DNA from: Alkalihalobacillus alcalophilus ATCC 27647 = CGMCC 1.3604
GTDB lineage: Bacteria; Bacillota; Bacilli; Bacillales; Bacillaceae_D
Assembly: GCF_000292245.2 (NCBI RefSeq)
Contig: NZ_ALPT02000005.1
Coordinates: 25,881 to 89,880 of the forward strand
DNA length: 64,000 nucleotides
Reading direction: 5' to 3'
Positions 42,498 to 51,960 of this stretch are shown one piece after another. Each line of letters starts with the position of its first letter. Position 1 is the first letter of the stretch. The notes under the pieces are model-generated. The model ran no database searches. It was given only the letters and a program-made list of their open reading frames with translations, and was not told the DNA's origin. The position numbers and the translations under genes were made by a program.

Positions 42498-43142
42498 TTA
42501 AAAATGGGCGATTTTAAATTTAATCGCAAACAAGGCTGCTTGGGTCCGATCATGAACCTCTATTTTGCTAAAGACATTTGAAATGTGGGTTTTAACCGTT
42601 TTTTCGGTAATTTCTAAATCAGCCGCTATTTCTTTGTTGCTTTTTCCTTTCGCAATTTCAATTAAAACTTCCTTTTCTCTCTTCGTTAAAGAGTTCACGA
42701 GCTTCTCTTCCTCGGAAGCCTCATTCGAAATACGCGTTAACACATATTTAGTCACTTTATCATGTAATTTACTTTCGCCTCGATATACGGCCCGAATTGT
42801 TTCCGCTAACTGTTCGGGCTTAATATCCTTTAATTGATAGCCACTTGCTCCGGCTTGCAAGGCTGGAATCACATGGTCATGCTCGGAAAAGCTACTTAAA
42901 ACAAGCACCTTGATCTTTGGAAACTGTTTAAGCATTTTTTCTGTTGCCTCAATTCCATCCATTACAGGCATTAAAAGGTCCATCAAAACGACATCAGGTT
43001 GGAGGGCTTTCACTTTATCCATGGCCTCTTTTCCATTTTCGGCTTCCCCGACAACCGTCAAGCCTTCCACCGTTTCCAAAAAATAAATCAAACCTTTTCG
43101 AACAACGGTATGATCATCAACAACCATCACTTTAATCGTCAT
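42498..43142 (-). CDS. NarL/LuxR-family response regulator, YhcZ-like
   Basis: A 214-residue regulator. The receiver domain has the acidic pair DDH (9-11), the phosphoacceptor in VVLMDLLMPVMDG (Asp55) and the lysine in YQLKDIKPEQL. The C-terminal LuxR helix-turn-helix is TKREKEVLIEIAKGKSNKEI followed by LEITEKTVKTHISN. Pairing with a soluble GAF kinase resembles B. subtilis YhcY/YhcZ. The ATG at 43142 has GGGGGGAG upstream. It is 32 bases downstream of the kinase gene. Confidence 0.9.
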   Translation of the reverse strand: MTIKVMVVDDHTVVRKGLIYFLETVEGLTVVGEAENGKEAMDKVKALQPDVVLMDLLMPVMDGIEATEKMLKQFPKIKVLVLSSFSEHDHVIPALQAGASGYQLKDIKPEQLAETIRAVYRGESKLHDKVTKYVLTRISNEASEEEKLVNSLTKREKEVLIEIAKGKSNKEIAADLEITEKTVKTHISNVFSKIEVHDRTQAALFAIKFKIAHF

Positions 43143-43174
43143 CTGCCTCGCTCCCCCCTCAATTAAAAAACTCT

Positions 43175-44602
43175 TTATTTAATCGGCAAAATAATCTCAA
43201 TTTTTGTTCCTTTTCCTAGATTGGAATCAATTTGTATGGAGCCACCAACTTCATTAATTCTCTCTAACATACTACTAATGCCGACACCTTTTTTTATTTC
43301 TTTTAGTTCGAATCCTACCCCTTTATCTTCTATCAATACTTCAACTTTTTCCTCTGAAAAAATGAGACCGATCATCATCTTATTCGTTTCAGCATGTTTT
43401 TTACAATTATTAATGGCTTCTTGAAGTACACGCCATAAGCAAACTTCACGTTCTTCAGATAATGCTTTTAACCCTTTTGCTTGAACCTCAATTTGTAAGC
43501 CAATTAACTCACTATATTTTTTAATCGCAGACATTAAACCAAACTCTAGTCCCTCTGGTCGTAATTGGTAGATTAACTGTTTTAATTCCTGTAAAGCTTC
43601 GTTACCGAGTTCATGAATCAATTGAACAGAAGCTTGAATCCGAGGATCATCCACCCGCTTTTCTAGTCCCTTTGCATGCAAAACTAATGAAAATAATAAC
43701 TGATTAACAGAATCATGTAAGTCGCGTGCTAAACGATTCCTTTCTTCCGTTCGAACGACCATCTGCTGCTTTTTTTCAAGTTGAATTTGCTTAAGATGAA
43801 GAGATAAATGGGCCATAAGATCTTGAATAAGCGACTCTGATTCTTTCAAAAAATGACTGGAAAATATCATCAGTGATAATTCCTCTCCATCTAATTCAAT
43901 CGTTACTTTGTGTATATGTCGATTTTTCACGCCATTAAAAAACGTTTCCGTTCCGTACGATAACTGTACACCGCTCCAATCAAAAAAGGTGAGCATAACC
44001 GTCCCCGCCTGCTCTAAAAAACGTCGTTCGTCCGTTTCCTGTTTCATTATCGCTATATATTTTCCAAACTGCGAGAGGATTTTGGTCCGCTCTTGTTCTT
44101 GTAAAAAGAGTCGAAACCGTTTCACTGTTGCACCAATTTGATAGGCGACCGTTTCAAATAACTCTAACTCCTGATTACTAAACTGATCAATTCTTGGCGA
44201 CGCAACATTGATTAATCCAAATGACTCTTCTCCTGCTTGAATCGGAATCGTTGCATGCCTTTCCATCCCATTCGTACTGCCTAAATTATGAAGAGTCGCT
44301 TGTTCAAGTCGTTTGCAATTCATAATATTAATCGCATGTGTTAACTCATTGTTTTTATATTTATTTAAACACCAGCATCCACCTTTTCTTAAAGGCTCAC
44401 ATTCATTATGAGATAATCCAGCCGGCAAACCAGAATAAGCGACTAATTGCTGTTGCTCCGATTCATCCATTAAAAAAATCCAACCACTTTCAATCCCTGT
44501 CGTCTCTAATAAAGCATCCAATACTGCTTGGAGCATTCCTTCTAAGTTATCGCCTTCATTCAATGTTTTGGAAATCATCCGTAATGTTTCAAGAGCATTC
44601 AT
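43175..44602 (-). CDS. GAF-domain histidine kinase (HisKA_3), YhcY-like
   Basis: About 475 residues, without membrane segments, so a cytoplasmic sensor. A GAF domain occupies about residues 15-165 (IESGWIFLMDES; then a cysteine-containing CEPLRKGGCWCLNKY that might bind a cofactor or metal). A second diverged sensor region is followed by HisKA_3 with the phosphoacceptor in NRLARDLHDSVNQLLFSLVL and an HATPase_c domain (EAINNCKKHA, GVGISSMLERI, GKGTKIEIILP). The frame extends to 44704, but GGAAGG lies before the ATG at 44602 (MNALETLRMISK), which matches family starts. The signal is unknown. Confidence 0.88.
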   Translation of the reverse strand: MNALETLRMISKTLNEGDNLEGMLQAVLDALLETTGIESGWIFLMDESEQQQLVAYSGLPAGLSHNECEPLRKGGCWCLNKYKNNELTHAINIMNCKRLEQATLHNLGSTNGMERHATIPIQAGEESFGLINVASPRIDQFSNQELELFETVAYQIGATVKRFRLFLQEQERTKILSQFGKYIAIMKQETDERRFLEQAGTVMLTFFDWSGVQLSYGTETFFNGVKNRHIHKVTIELDGEELSLMIFSSHFLKESESLIQDLMAHLSLHLKQIQLEKKQQMVVRTEERNRLARDLHDSVNQLLFSLVLHAKGLEKRVDDPRIQASVQLIHELGNEALQELKQLIYQLRPEGLEFGLMSAIKKYSELIGLQIEVQAKGLKALSEEREVCLWRVLQEAINNCKKHAETNKMMIGLIFSEEKVEVLIEDKGVGFELKEIKKGVGISSMLERINEVGGSIQIDSNLGKGTKIEIILPIK

Positions 44603-44755
44603 ACGAATCAACCTTCCACTCAAAGCTTGAGAATTCCTATTACTTATTTTACATGATTGAGAAGTAGAGGGAAATGTTCGAAATAAAGATGCGTTTTCGT
44701 ACAAAAAAGCAAAAAACAGATGAAAAGCTCTCGTCTTCTCATCTGCCTTTTCTAT

Positions 44756-46186
44756 TTATTTTCCTTCTAATACTTCTATAACTTCTTTTAACGTTTCTGG
44801 CTGCCCGACATTTCCCGGAAAAATGACATAAGAAGCATCAGGAAACTTACTTTCTTGACCAGTTGTCCAAACTGGAATACCCGGCTTAACTTGCCCAGCA
44901 ACTTCTGCCCGCTTCACTGATAAGCCCATTGTTCCTATGCTGCTTGATGTAATCCCACCTTTAGCTACAATATAACTCGGCTGAACGCTTAAATCACGAA
45001 CGATACTCGTAACCGCATCAGAAATTTTTACGGATTGCTTCAACTCTTCTTCTTTCATATTTTCTCCTAGGTCTAAACGTTCACGTCGAGTAAAATAAAC
45101 AACCGATTGACCCTTTTTAATAGCTTCCTCACACGCTAAGCGAACTCTCTTTGTTTCTTGTTTGAATTTATCCTCATCTTGGACAAGATGTACATCAAAC
45201 TCAATTCCTTTCACCAAACCACTTTTAAGTAAATGATTTAATTGCTGAGTCGTTTTCTTCACATGAGATCCGACCACAATTAATCCACCGTTTTTATTCT
45301 GTTCGCTCACCATATTAGCACGTAGAAGCAATGATTTATCACTGATCCCCCCGAGCACTTTTGTCAACGCAGCAGCACTGCGGCAAAGGAATCGCTTTCC
45401 TTCTTTAAGAGCTCGCATAAATGCCGTTGAGAACACTTCTACATCCTCATAACCTACAGCATTTACGACCACCTTTTGAAAGCCCTTTGTTTCAAGTAAT
45501 TGTTGTTTAACCTTTTCGATACGTTGATTACGTAAATCGTCTAAGCTAATATAAATGGTCCCCTCTTTTGTGAATTTACCATCTGTTTTTTCTTCAATCC
45601 ACTCCCCTAGATGGGAGGCAGTAAATCCGAATGTGCGGTCCTTTGCAAACTCTGTCTCACCTACAGGAATTAGCATGTCACCCTCTTGTACATAATGAAC
45701 ATCATTAATAGTAAAGCGACCCCCTTCCTTAAAAAAAGGAATAATGATCTCTCCATCAAAACGAAGATCGCTTTGTTTTTCAATCGTTTGTTTAAGGGTC
45801 TCTGTTTCAAGCGGATAATTCCCTCTAAGTGTAGAGTCTCCACGACTGATAATGACATAAGGGATTCCCATTTCATCTGAAACAGCCTGAACTCGTTCAG
45901 CAATTTGCTCATGGTATTCTTTTGTTTCCCTTTCTGTAAACCCACGCGAGTTTGTTAAAATGAAGAAAATGCGACGGTCTTCACTAAATCCGGCATGAAT
46001 TGATTCCTTGTCCCAATCTGTATAAACCGAAACTCCGTGCACCGTTTGAATTCCTGTCGGGTCGTCATCAAGCACGATAACCTTAAAAGGAGAATCCTCT
46101 AGTTCCGCTCTCAATGCAGCTTTAATGGCTCCGCCGTCTACTTCAGGCACTTGACTCATTACTTGATGTACATGTAACGGGTTCAT
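44756..46186 (-). CDS. Four-carbon acid sugar kinase family protein (DUF1537; OtnK/DtnK-like)
   Basis: A 476-residue kinase of the DUF1537 family. The N-terminal substrate domain contains VIVLDDDPTGIQTVHG (about 35-50) and SRGDSTLRGNYPLETE. The C-terminal nucleotide-binding domain ends with AKGGITSSSIG and IPVWTTGQESKFPDASYVIF. Family members phosphorylate 3-keto-four-carbon acids (OtnK, LtnK-type) or D-threonate (DtnK); the neighbour dehydrogenase favours the former route. Its ATG overlaps the dehydrogenase stop (TAATG). It is the last gene of an RpiR-GntP-dehydrogenase-kinase operon that lacks the expected aldolase/decarboxylase. Confidence 0.88.
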   Translation of the reverse strand: MNPLHVHQVMSQVPEVDGGAIKAALRAELEDSPFKVIVLDDDPTGIQTVHGVSVYTDWDKESIHAGFSEDRRIFFILTNSRGFTERETKEYHEQIAERVQAVSDEMGIPYVIISRGDSTLRGNYPLETETLKQTIEKQSDLRFDGEIIIPFFKEGGRFTINDVHYVQEGDMLIPVGETEFAKDRTFGFTASHLGEWIEEKTDGKFTKEGTIYISLDDLRNQRIEKVKQQLLETKGFQKVVVNAVGYEDVEVFSTAFMRALKEGKRFLCRSAAALTKVLGGISDKSLLLRANMVSEQNKNGGLIVVGSHVKKTTQQLNHLLKSGLVKGIEFDVHLVQDEDKFKQETKRVRLACEEAIKKGQSVVYFTRRERLDLGENMKEEELKQSVKISDAVTSIVRDLSVQPSYIVAKGGITSSSIGTMGLSVKRAEVAGQVKPGIPVWTTGQESKFPDASYVIFPGNVGQPETLKEVIEVLEGK

Positions 46187-47088
46187 TATTTATTCTCCTC
46201 CCTTTCCACAACGACATTGGCCATTTTTTCGTAATGCTGAACGATACTTGCATGGTCAAATTCTTCTTTTCCATCTGCCACAAGAGAATGAAAAATCTCT
46301 AGCAATTGACTTGAAAGTGGCAATGGTACATGAAGCTCATGTGCCGTATTCATGACGTTTGTTAAATCCTTCATATTAATATCTACACGTCCACCTGCTT
46401 TAAAATTCCGATCAAGGATCATTGGAACTTTAGCATCCATTACGGTGCTTCCAGCAAGTCCTCCACGAATCGCTTGATACATCTTTTCAATATCAATACC
46501 CGCTTTTGCAGCAAGTGTTAAAGCTTCTGAAACCGCAGCAATATTTAAATTAACAATAATTTGATTGGCTAGTTTAGCTGTAGTCCCACAACCAGAGTCA
46601 CCTACAAGAACAATATCTGTTCCCATTGCCTCTAATACAGACTTTGCGTCTTCAAATACAACTTTTTCTCCACCAACCATAATGGCAAGCGTACCATCGA
46701 TTGCTTTTGGTTCGCCTCCACTTACTGGTGCATCAAGGAAATGAACACCTTTCTCTGCCACTTGTGAAGCCATTTGTTTTGAATCAACCGGAGAGACAGA
46801 ACTCATATCGATAATGATTAAACCTTCTTTTGTCCCTTCCATAACACCGTTTGGGCCGAATAATGCTGCTCGAACATGCTCACCTTTAGGAAGCATCGTA
46901 ATCACAATCTCACTATTTTCCGCCACTTCTTTTCCTGATGTAGCAGGAGTAGCTCCTTCTTTTGCAATCATATTAACAGCTTCTTCGTTCAAATCAAAAA
47001 CAGTAACAGAAAACCCATTCTTCAACAATTTTTTTGTCATAGGCATTCCCATAATACCGAGTCCAATAAATCCAACATGTTTCTTCAT
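46186..47088 (-). CDS. 3-hydroxyacid dehydrogenase of the GarR/LtnD type
   Basis: A 300-residue beta-hydroxyacid dehydrogenase. The NAD(P) motif is VGFIGLGIMGMPMTKKLL (5-22), the substrate loop is FLDAPVSGGEPKAIDG, and the catalytic lysine is in GCGTTAKLANQIIVNLN (near 172). The family includes tartronate semialdehyde reductase (GarR/GlxR) and L-threonate 2-dehydrogenase (LtnD). Sharing an operon with a DUF1537 kinase points to the threonate/erythronate role. The ATG at 47088 has GGAG upstream. Confidence 0.9.
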   Translation of the reverse strand: MKKHVGFIGLGIMGMPMTKKLLKNGFSVTVFDLNEEAVNMIAKEGATPATSGKEVAENSEIVITMLPKGEHVRAALFGPNGVMEGTKEGLIIIDMSSVSPVDSKQMASQVAEKGVHFLDAPVSGGEPKAIDGTLAIMVGGEKVVFEDAKSVLEAMGTDIVLVGDSGCGTTAKLANQIIVNLNIAAVSEALTLAAKAGIDIEKMYQAIRGGLAGSTVMDAKVPMILDRNFKAGGRVDINMKDLTNVMNTAHELHVPLPLSSQLLEIFHSLVADGKEEFDHASIVQHYEKMANVVVEREENK

Positions 47089-47156
47089 TGCTTTTCTCCA
47101 CCTTTTAATCTATCTATTTTTATTTAAATCACTTAGTCACATGCTCTAGTTTCTCT

Positions 47157-48524
47157 TTAAATTCCTGGAAGAATACTAGATATAGCACTTAATAAGTAAA
47201 TCACTGTCAATGCGGTGAGTCCCGCGATAAAGCCACCAATGCTCCAAACACGAAGCGTTTCTGAAACCGAGAGACGCCCAAATTTTGAAACAACCCAGAA
47301 TCCAGAATCATTTGGTAGAGAAAGACCAATTCCACCGGCACATATCGCAAGACCTAATAAGATCGGTGAAACTCCTAAATCAACTGCCATTGGTCCCATA
47401 ATCGTTGCCGTTGTTACAAGTGCCACCGTCGCACTTCCAAGAGAGGCACGTAAGATTTGGGCAAAAACAAACCCTAATAATAAGGCAGGCATATTAAATC
47501 CTTGCATCATACTAATTAATAAATCACCTAAACCTGTTTCTTGAACAACTCGTCCAAAAGCACCACCAGCACCCGTTATTAAAAGAATCATTCCAGATGC
47601 CTCAAATGCTTGTTTCATAACTGTTCCTGTGTCTTCTTTAATATATGGTTTTAAAACAAAAATCGCTACAATTACACTAATAAGCAAAGCACTGTTTTTG
47701 TCACCGACTATGGCAAATATGGTTGGCAGTAACGCCTCTTGATTCTCACGGAACACTACATTATTCATCACTGTATTCGATAAAATTAATACAATTGGAA
47801 GGGCTAGCATTGCATACGATAGCCATGTAGGGATTTCTTTCCGTCCCGAAGCTTTTGCCACCGCTTCCACTTCTTCTTTTTCATCGTCTAGTCTATTTCC
47901 ATTTGGAATACGCTTTCCAATAAATTTACCATAAATAACTCCCCCTACAAGAGTTGCTGGAATTGCAACTAATAGTCCATAGAGGAAAAAAACACCAATA
48001 TCTGTCCCCATTTGGTCAGCCACTACTAAAGGACCAGGTGTAGGAATGATTAAACTGTGTGAAACAATTAAACCAATGGCTAGAATCGTTACAAAAGTCG
48101 CCAAAGAAATTTTTGTCTTTAAAGATAAACTATAGACAAGCTTATTTAAAATAATAAATGCCGCATCAAAGAACACCGGAATCGCAACTGTTGTAGATGT
48201 TGCAGCTAAAGCATATGGAGAATTTTTGACCCCAAAAGCACGAAGCATAGAATTCGCTATTTTTTCAATAGCACCAGATGCAGCTAAAAATTGACCAAAT
48301 ATAATACCAAGTCCAATTAGAATCCCAACGCCAGTGAGTGTCCCTCCAAACCCTTCGGCAATCACACCCGGAATTTCACGTGCCGGGATCGTAGAGAGTA
48401 AACCAATACCAATGGCTGTGACTAAAAGAGCAATAAAAGCATCCCACTTAAATTTAATAATTAGAATAAAAAGGACAATTAAAGCGATTACAAAACCGAA
48501 AATAAGCCCATTTCCTGTTAACAT
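47157..48524 (-). CDS. GntP-family sugar-acid permease
   Basis: A 455-residue protein with 12-14 predicted helices from the gluconate:H+ symporter family. Diagnostic blocks are PTPGPLVVADQMGTDIG (about 155-171), GVGILIGLGIIFGQFLAASG, and the C-terminal ICAGGIGLSLPNDSGFWVV. It most likely imports the aldonic acid that the downstream dehydrogenase and kinase degrade. The ATG at 48524 follows GGGGTG. It lies 46 bases after the RpiR regulator gene on the same strand. Confidence 0.9.
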   Translation of the reverse strand: MLTGNGLIFGFVIALIVLFILIIKFKWDAFIALLVTAIGIGLLSTIPAREIPGVIAEGFGGTLTGVGILIGLGIIFGQFLAASGAIEKIANSMLRAFGVKNSPYALAATSTTVAIPVFFDAAFIILNKLVYSLSLKTKISLATFVTILAIGLIVSHSLIIPTPGPLVVADQMGTDIGVFFLYGLLVAIPATLVGGVIYGKFIGKRIPNGNRLDDEKEEVEAVAKASGRKEIPTWLSYAMLALPIVLILSNTVMNNVVFRENQEALLPTIFAIVGDKNSALLISVIVAIFVLKPYIKEDTGTVMKQAFEASGMILLITGAGGAFGRVVQETGLGDLLISMMQGFNMPALLLGFVFAQILRASLGSATVALVTTATIMGPMAVDLGVSPILLGLAICAGGIGLSLPNDSGFWVVSKFGRLSVSETLRVWSIGGFIAGLTALTVIYLLSAISSILPGI

Positions 48525-48570
48525 AAGAGCACCCCATACTTCATAATTTATTTACTAAGACTAAGATCGT

Positions 48571-49416
48571 TTACTTTTTCATTCGAGTAACGGCTAGGCG
48601 TGAACGATTTATATTCGTTTTTCCTTCCCCTCCTGATTCAGCTACTACACGTGCATATAGTGTGTCCATTAATGCAAGCTGTACTAGCCTTGAAATCATC
48701 GCATCAGCCTGACGCGTCGTTTCATGGGCCTGTGTGACGAGCAAGCAATCAGCTAGTTCGGCCAAGGTAACCTTATCATTTGAAGTAATGATTAACACAA
48801 AAGCTCCATTATTTTTAGCCATCTCACAAACGTTAATAATATCAATCGTTTCACCTGAATGTGAAAGGGCGATAACCATATCTTTTTCATTCATATGACT
48901 TGCATATATTGCTTGATAATGCGGATCCTTTACAGATAGCGTCATGCCACCAAGCCTCATAAATTTATGGGCGCCATCTTCCGCAATTGTTCCAGACAAC
49001 CCTTGCCCAAAAAAGTAAAGCCTTTCAGAATCCATGATTTTTTTAACAGCAGATTCCATATGATTTAAATTCATTTTCTCTTTTGTCATCGCTACCGCTT
49101 GCGAGAATTGCTCTCCTATTTTTTCAAAAATGATAGTTGCTGCATCCCCAGGCATAATATCAATTTCCTCAAGAGAAGGCGGTTTCATTTCTGCCAATTC
49201 TTGTGCAAGTGCCACTTTCAATTCTTGATAACTGTTGTAACCAAGTTTTTTATACAACCGTACAACGCTCGGCTCACTTACCTCACTAAGGAGAGCTAGT
49301 TCATTCATTGAAAGTAAAAATGGTTTTTCATGCTTTTGGAGTTGAACAATGATTTTATCTTCCGTCGTTGTAAGCGATTTCTTTTTACCTTTAATCCGTT
49401 CTTGAAAACTGGACAC
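48571..49416 (-). CDS. RpiR/MurR-family transcriptional regulator
   Basis: A 281-residue regulator. The N-terminal HTH_6 domain contains LSMNELALLSEVSEPSVVRL (about 34-53), and the C-terminal SIS domain, YFFGQGLSGTIAEDGAHKFM onward, binds a phosphorylated sugar. It should respond to an intermediate of the operon it heads (GntP, dehydrogenase, DUF1537 kinase). The start is a GTG at 49416 seven bases after AGGAGG. A perfect 16-bp palindrome lies just upstream of the ribosome site and is the likely operator for autoregulation. Confidence 0.9.
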   Translation of the reverse strand: MSSFQERIKGKKKSLTTTEDKIIVQLQKHEKPFLLSMNELALLSEVSEPSVVRLYKKLGYNSYQELKVALAQELAEMKPPSLEEIDIMPGDAATIIFEKIGEQFSQAVAMTKEKMNLNHMESAVKKIMDSERLYFFGQGLSGTIAEDGAHKFMRLGGMTLSVKDPHYQAIYASHMNEKDMVIALSHSGETIDIINVCEMAKNNGAFVLIITSNDKVTLAELADCLLVTQAHETTRQADAMISRLVQLALMDTLYARVVAESGGEGKTNINRSRLAVTRMKK

Positions 49417-49437
49417 CTAAACACCTCCTACTTATTA

Positions 49438-49453
49438 GTAGTAATATTACTAC
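49438..49453. promoter_or_regulatory. Perfect 16-bp palindrome upstream of the RpiR gene, probable operator
   Basis: GTAGTAATATTACTAC begins about 20 bases before the GTG start codon. Related half-sites recur upstream: TGTAGTTTAATTACAC (about 49545-49560) and TTTTACTAC (about 49578-49586). Nothing else was identified in the gap up to 49694. Confidence 0.65.
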
Positions 49454-49693
49454 ATGAAATTTTGATTTTCAATACTTTTTTAATGCATTCACCAATATTA
49501 ACCGAAGAATCCGCAATAAACGAACTTTCACACAAGGATTAAATGTAGTTTAATTACACAAACTAATAATTTTGTTAGTTTTACTACAATAACATACTCT
49601 TAACTTTTTTTAAAACAAGAAGTTTCCCAATAGAAACCGTCTAAAAAAAGCAATCAACTATCCTCATATCGTTACTCCCTACCAAACATAAAG

Positions 49694-49723
49694 AGGGCAT
49701 TTCTAAAATTCTAGAAATGCCCT
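49694..49723 (-). terminator. Terminator of the YvsG-like gene
   Basis: AGGGCATTTCTA/TAGAAATGCCCT, a perfect 12-bp stem with a 6-base loop, begins 13 bases after the stop at 49736. The T-run on the minus strand is short. Confidence 0.78.
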
Positions 49724-49735
49724 ATTTATGCTTAA

Positions 49736-50215
49736 TCAATAATCTATCCAAATCATTTCAATAATAAAATAAACGACAAGAATCGCTAATGCAGAACCGA
49801 GTAACTTTTCTATGCTACCACCTGTTCTAACAGTAAAAGGAAAACGAACGGTAATGTTTAGAGGATAGAGAAACTTAATCCCATTCCGAGTAAATGAATC
49901 CAATACAAAGTGACTGATCATGCCTGATAAAAGACCAATTGTTATCGCTTCAACTGGGACAAACTTATTCATTAAAAATCCAACGATACATAAAAACAAT
50001 AAGCTATGCGTAAACGTTCGGTGTCCAAAAAGCGTATTGACCGTTTTCGATAAAAGAGGAAATCTTCTCCCTATTTTACTGCCACTATGGCAAATATCCG
50101 GTAATAATCCTCCAACCGCTCCTGATACCATTAAAGCCAACGGGTCATAGCTCGTGAATTGTGCGACGGTGGCCGATAAGGCAAGTCCACCGATAAGATG
50201 TGTTTTTCCTGTCAA
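49736..50215 (-). CDS. yvsG: YvsG/YdjM-type membrane-bound metal-dependent hydrolase
   Basis: A 159-residue membrane protein of family PF04307. Conserved features are the N-terminal MTGKTHLIGGLALS with a metal histidine, GGLLPDICHSGSKIGRR (Asp, His), and GHRTFTHSLLFL with two more histidines, on about four membrane helices. These are predicted hydrolases; in Bacillus YvsG is uncharacterised. The start is a TTG at 50215 preceded by AGAGGTT. It stands alone between the sugar-acid operon and allantoinase. Confidence 0.85.
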   Translation of the reverse strand: MTGKTHLIGGLALSATVAQFTSYDPLALMVSGAVGGLLPDICHSGSKIGRRFPLLSKTVNTLFGHRTFTHSLLFLCIVGFLMNKFVPVEAITIGLLSGMISHFVLDSFTRNGIKFLYPLNITVRFPFTVRTGGSIEKLLGSALAILVVYFIIEMIWIDY

Positions 50216-50389
50216 TCTTTTAACCTCTTTCTCAAACCTTTTTTGAAGTAGAAAACCTGTACTTCCCTCTCATAAACTTAAAAATACAAATTTTACCTCT
50301 ATGTACCTCACGATTTAACTGTACTAGTTTATCATGTTTTCAATCGTACGAGATTGGTTTTAGATTGATTCATTAAAAGTAACTAAGAT

Positions 50390-51724
50390 TCATCTATTTG
50401 ACACATCGGATTTATCGTCATAAACAACGACACCGCGAGAAATTGTATATTTAACTTTCCCTTTAAATTTCTCCCCCACATACGGACTTATCGAATGACG
50501 ATATTTTAAATCTTCTGTTTTTAACGTAAATTCTTCATTTAAATCCACTAATACAAAGTCTGCGTCAGCACCGATTTGGATTGTTCCTTTTTCAGGGTAA
50601 AGCTTAAATCGTTTCGCTGGTTGAACACTTAGTAGACGAACCATATCTGTTAAAGCTAAATTCCTCTTATGATAGCCTTCCGTTAACAACACATTTAACG
50701 TACTTTGACAACCAGAAATTCCACCCCAAACATCAAAAATCGTTTCACCTTTTTTTAATTCAGGTAGAGAAGGAGAATGATCAGAGCTTACTAAGTCAAT
50801 TTCACCTGCTTTTAATGCCTGCCACAGCTCATCCACCTCATCTCGTGGCCTTAATGGCGGGGCACATTTAGCTAATTCCCCTATTTTCTCAAACTCATCT
50901 AATGAAAAGTATAAATAATGAGGGCATGTTTCCACGGTAACATCAATGCCTGCTCTTTTTGCTTGTAAAATTCTTTTGATGACTTTACGGCTGCTGACAT
51001 GACAAATATGAATACGACATCCCGTTTGTTCCGCAAATCGTAAAATTCGCTCAACCGCTTCTAATTCGGATTCAATCGGTCTTGCCTCACTATAATCTCT
51101 TACAGAAGTCCTTCCTTCTTCAAGCGCTTTTTGTGATAATTCATTCACCATTTTATTGGATTCAGCATGGACAGCAAGGATGCCATCAAGTTCAGCGATT
51201 TTTTTCATTCCGTTTAACAACGTATCATCCTCAGAAAACACAAAATCATCCGTCCCACTTGCAGACATAAAAGCTTTAAACCCAATCACACCCGCCTCAT
51301 CTAAATCCTGCAAATCATCTAGATTATTCGGAACGAGCCCACCCCATAATCGGTAATCAACAATTGATTTCTGTTTCGCAAGCTCATTCTTTTTATCATA
51401 CTCCACTCGATTGATTGTTGGTGGATTGCTATTAAGTGGCATGTCAAAAAAAGTGGTTACCCCGCCAGCAGCTAGACTTGCACTTCCTGTCTCAAATCCT
51501 TCCCAAGCGGTCCGCCCTGGTTCATTAAAGTGAAGATGAACATCAATCACGCCTGGAAATAAGTGTAGTCCACTCCCATTAATCATAGTCTTCGCCTTCG
51601 CATCTAATATCCCAACTTCTGTCAATTCGACAATCTTCCCTTCTTCCACCGCAATATCTGCCTCAAAAATAGAAGAATCTGTCACCACTGTCACAGAATG
51701 AATGATTAATTGATATATCTTCAT
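50390..51724 (-). CDS. pucH: Allantoinase
   Basis: A 444-residue cyclic amidohydrolase that opens allantoin to allantoate. Metal ligands are seen in VIDVHLHFNEPG (His63, His65), the carbamylated lysine in IGFKAFMSASG, then HAES, HICHVSS and the catalytic Asp in SSDHSPSLPE. The FNEPGR and DHSPS motifs separate allantoinase from dihydroorotase and hydantoinase. The ATG at 51724 follows AGGAGG. It is separated by about 4.4 kb from the rest of the purine genes and has no PucR-like box that I could find. Confidence 0.92.
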   Translation of the reverse strand: MKIYQLIIHSVTVVTDSSIFEADIAVEEGKIVELTEVGILDAKAKTMINGSGLHLFPGVIDVHLHFNEPGRTAWEGFETGSASLAAGGVTTFFDMPLNSNPPTINRVEYDKKNELAKQKSIVDYRLWGGLVPNNLDDLQDLDEAGVIGFKAFMSASGTDDFVFSEDDTLLNGMKKIAELDGILAVHAESNKMVNELSQKALEEGRTSVRDYSEARPIESELEAVERILRFAEQTGCRIHICHVSSRKVIKRILQAKRAGIDVTVETCPHYLYFSLDEFEKIGELAKCAPPLRPRDEVDELWQALKAGEIDLVSSDHSPSLPELKKGETIFDVWGGISGCQSTLNVLLTEGYHKRNLALTDMVRLLSVQPAKRFKLYPEKGTIQIGADADFVLVDLNEEFTLKTEDLKYRHSISPYVGEKFKGKVKYTISRGVVVYDDKSDVSNR

Positions 51725-51960
51725 ACATGTTCCTCCTACCCAATATCAGTCCATTTCTTTTTATCATAACGAAAAAACAGGAAGATTAATTTCCAATCGT
51801 TAGATTTTATGACGTAATTTATTAGAGGATTTTTCAAAAATATATAGTTTATTTCCTATGAGAATAAAAATCTTCTGTTTTGCAGGTATAAAAAAAGGTG
51901 ACAAAGTCATGCTAAGAATTAAGAGAATTACCCATTTTTATGAAGGAGGATTATTTATTA

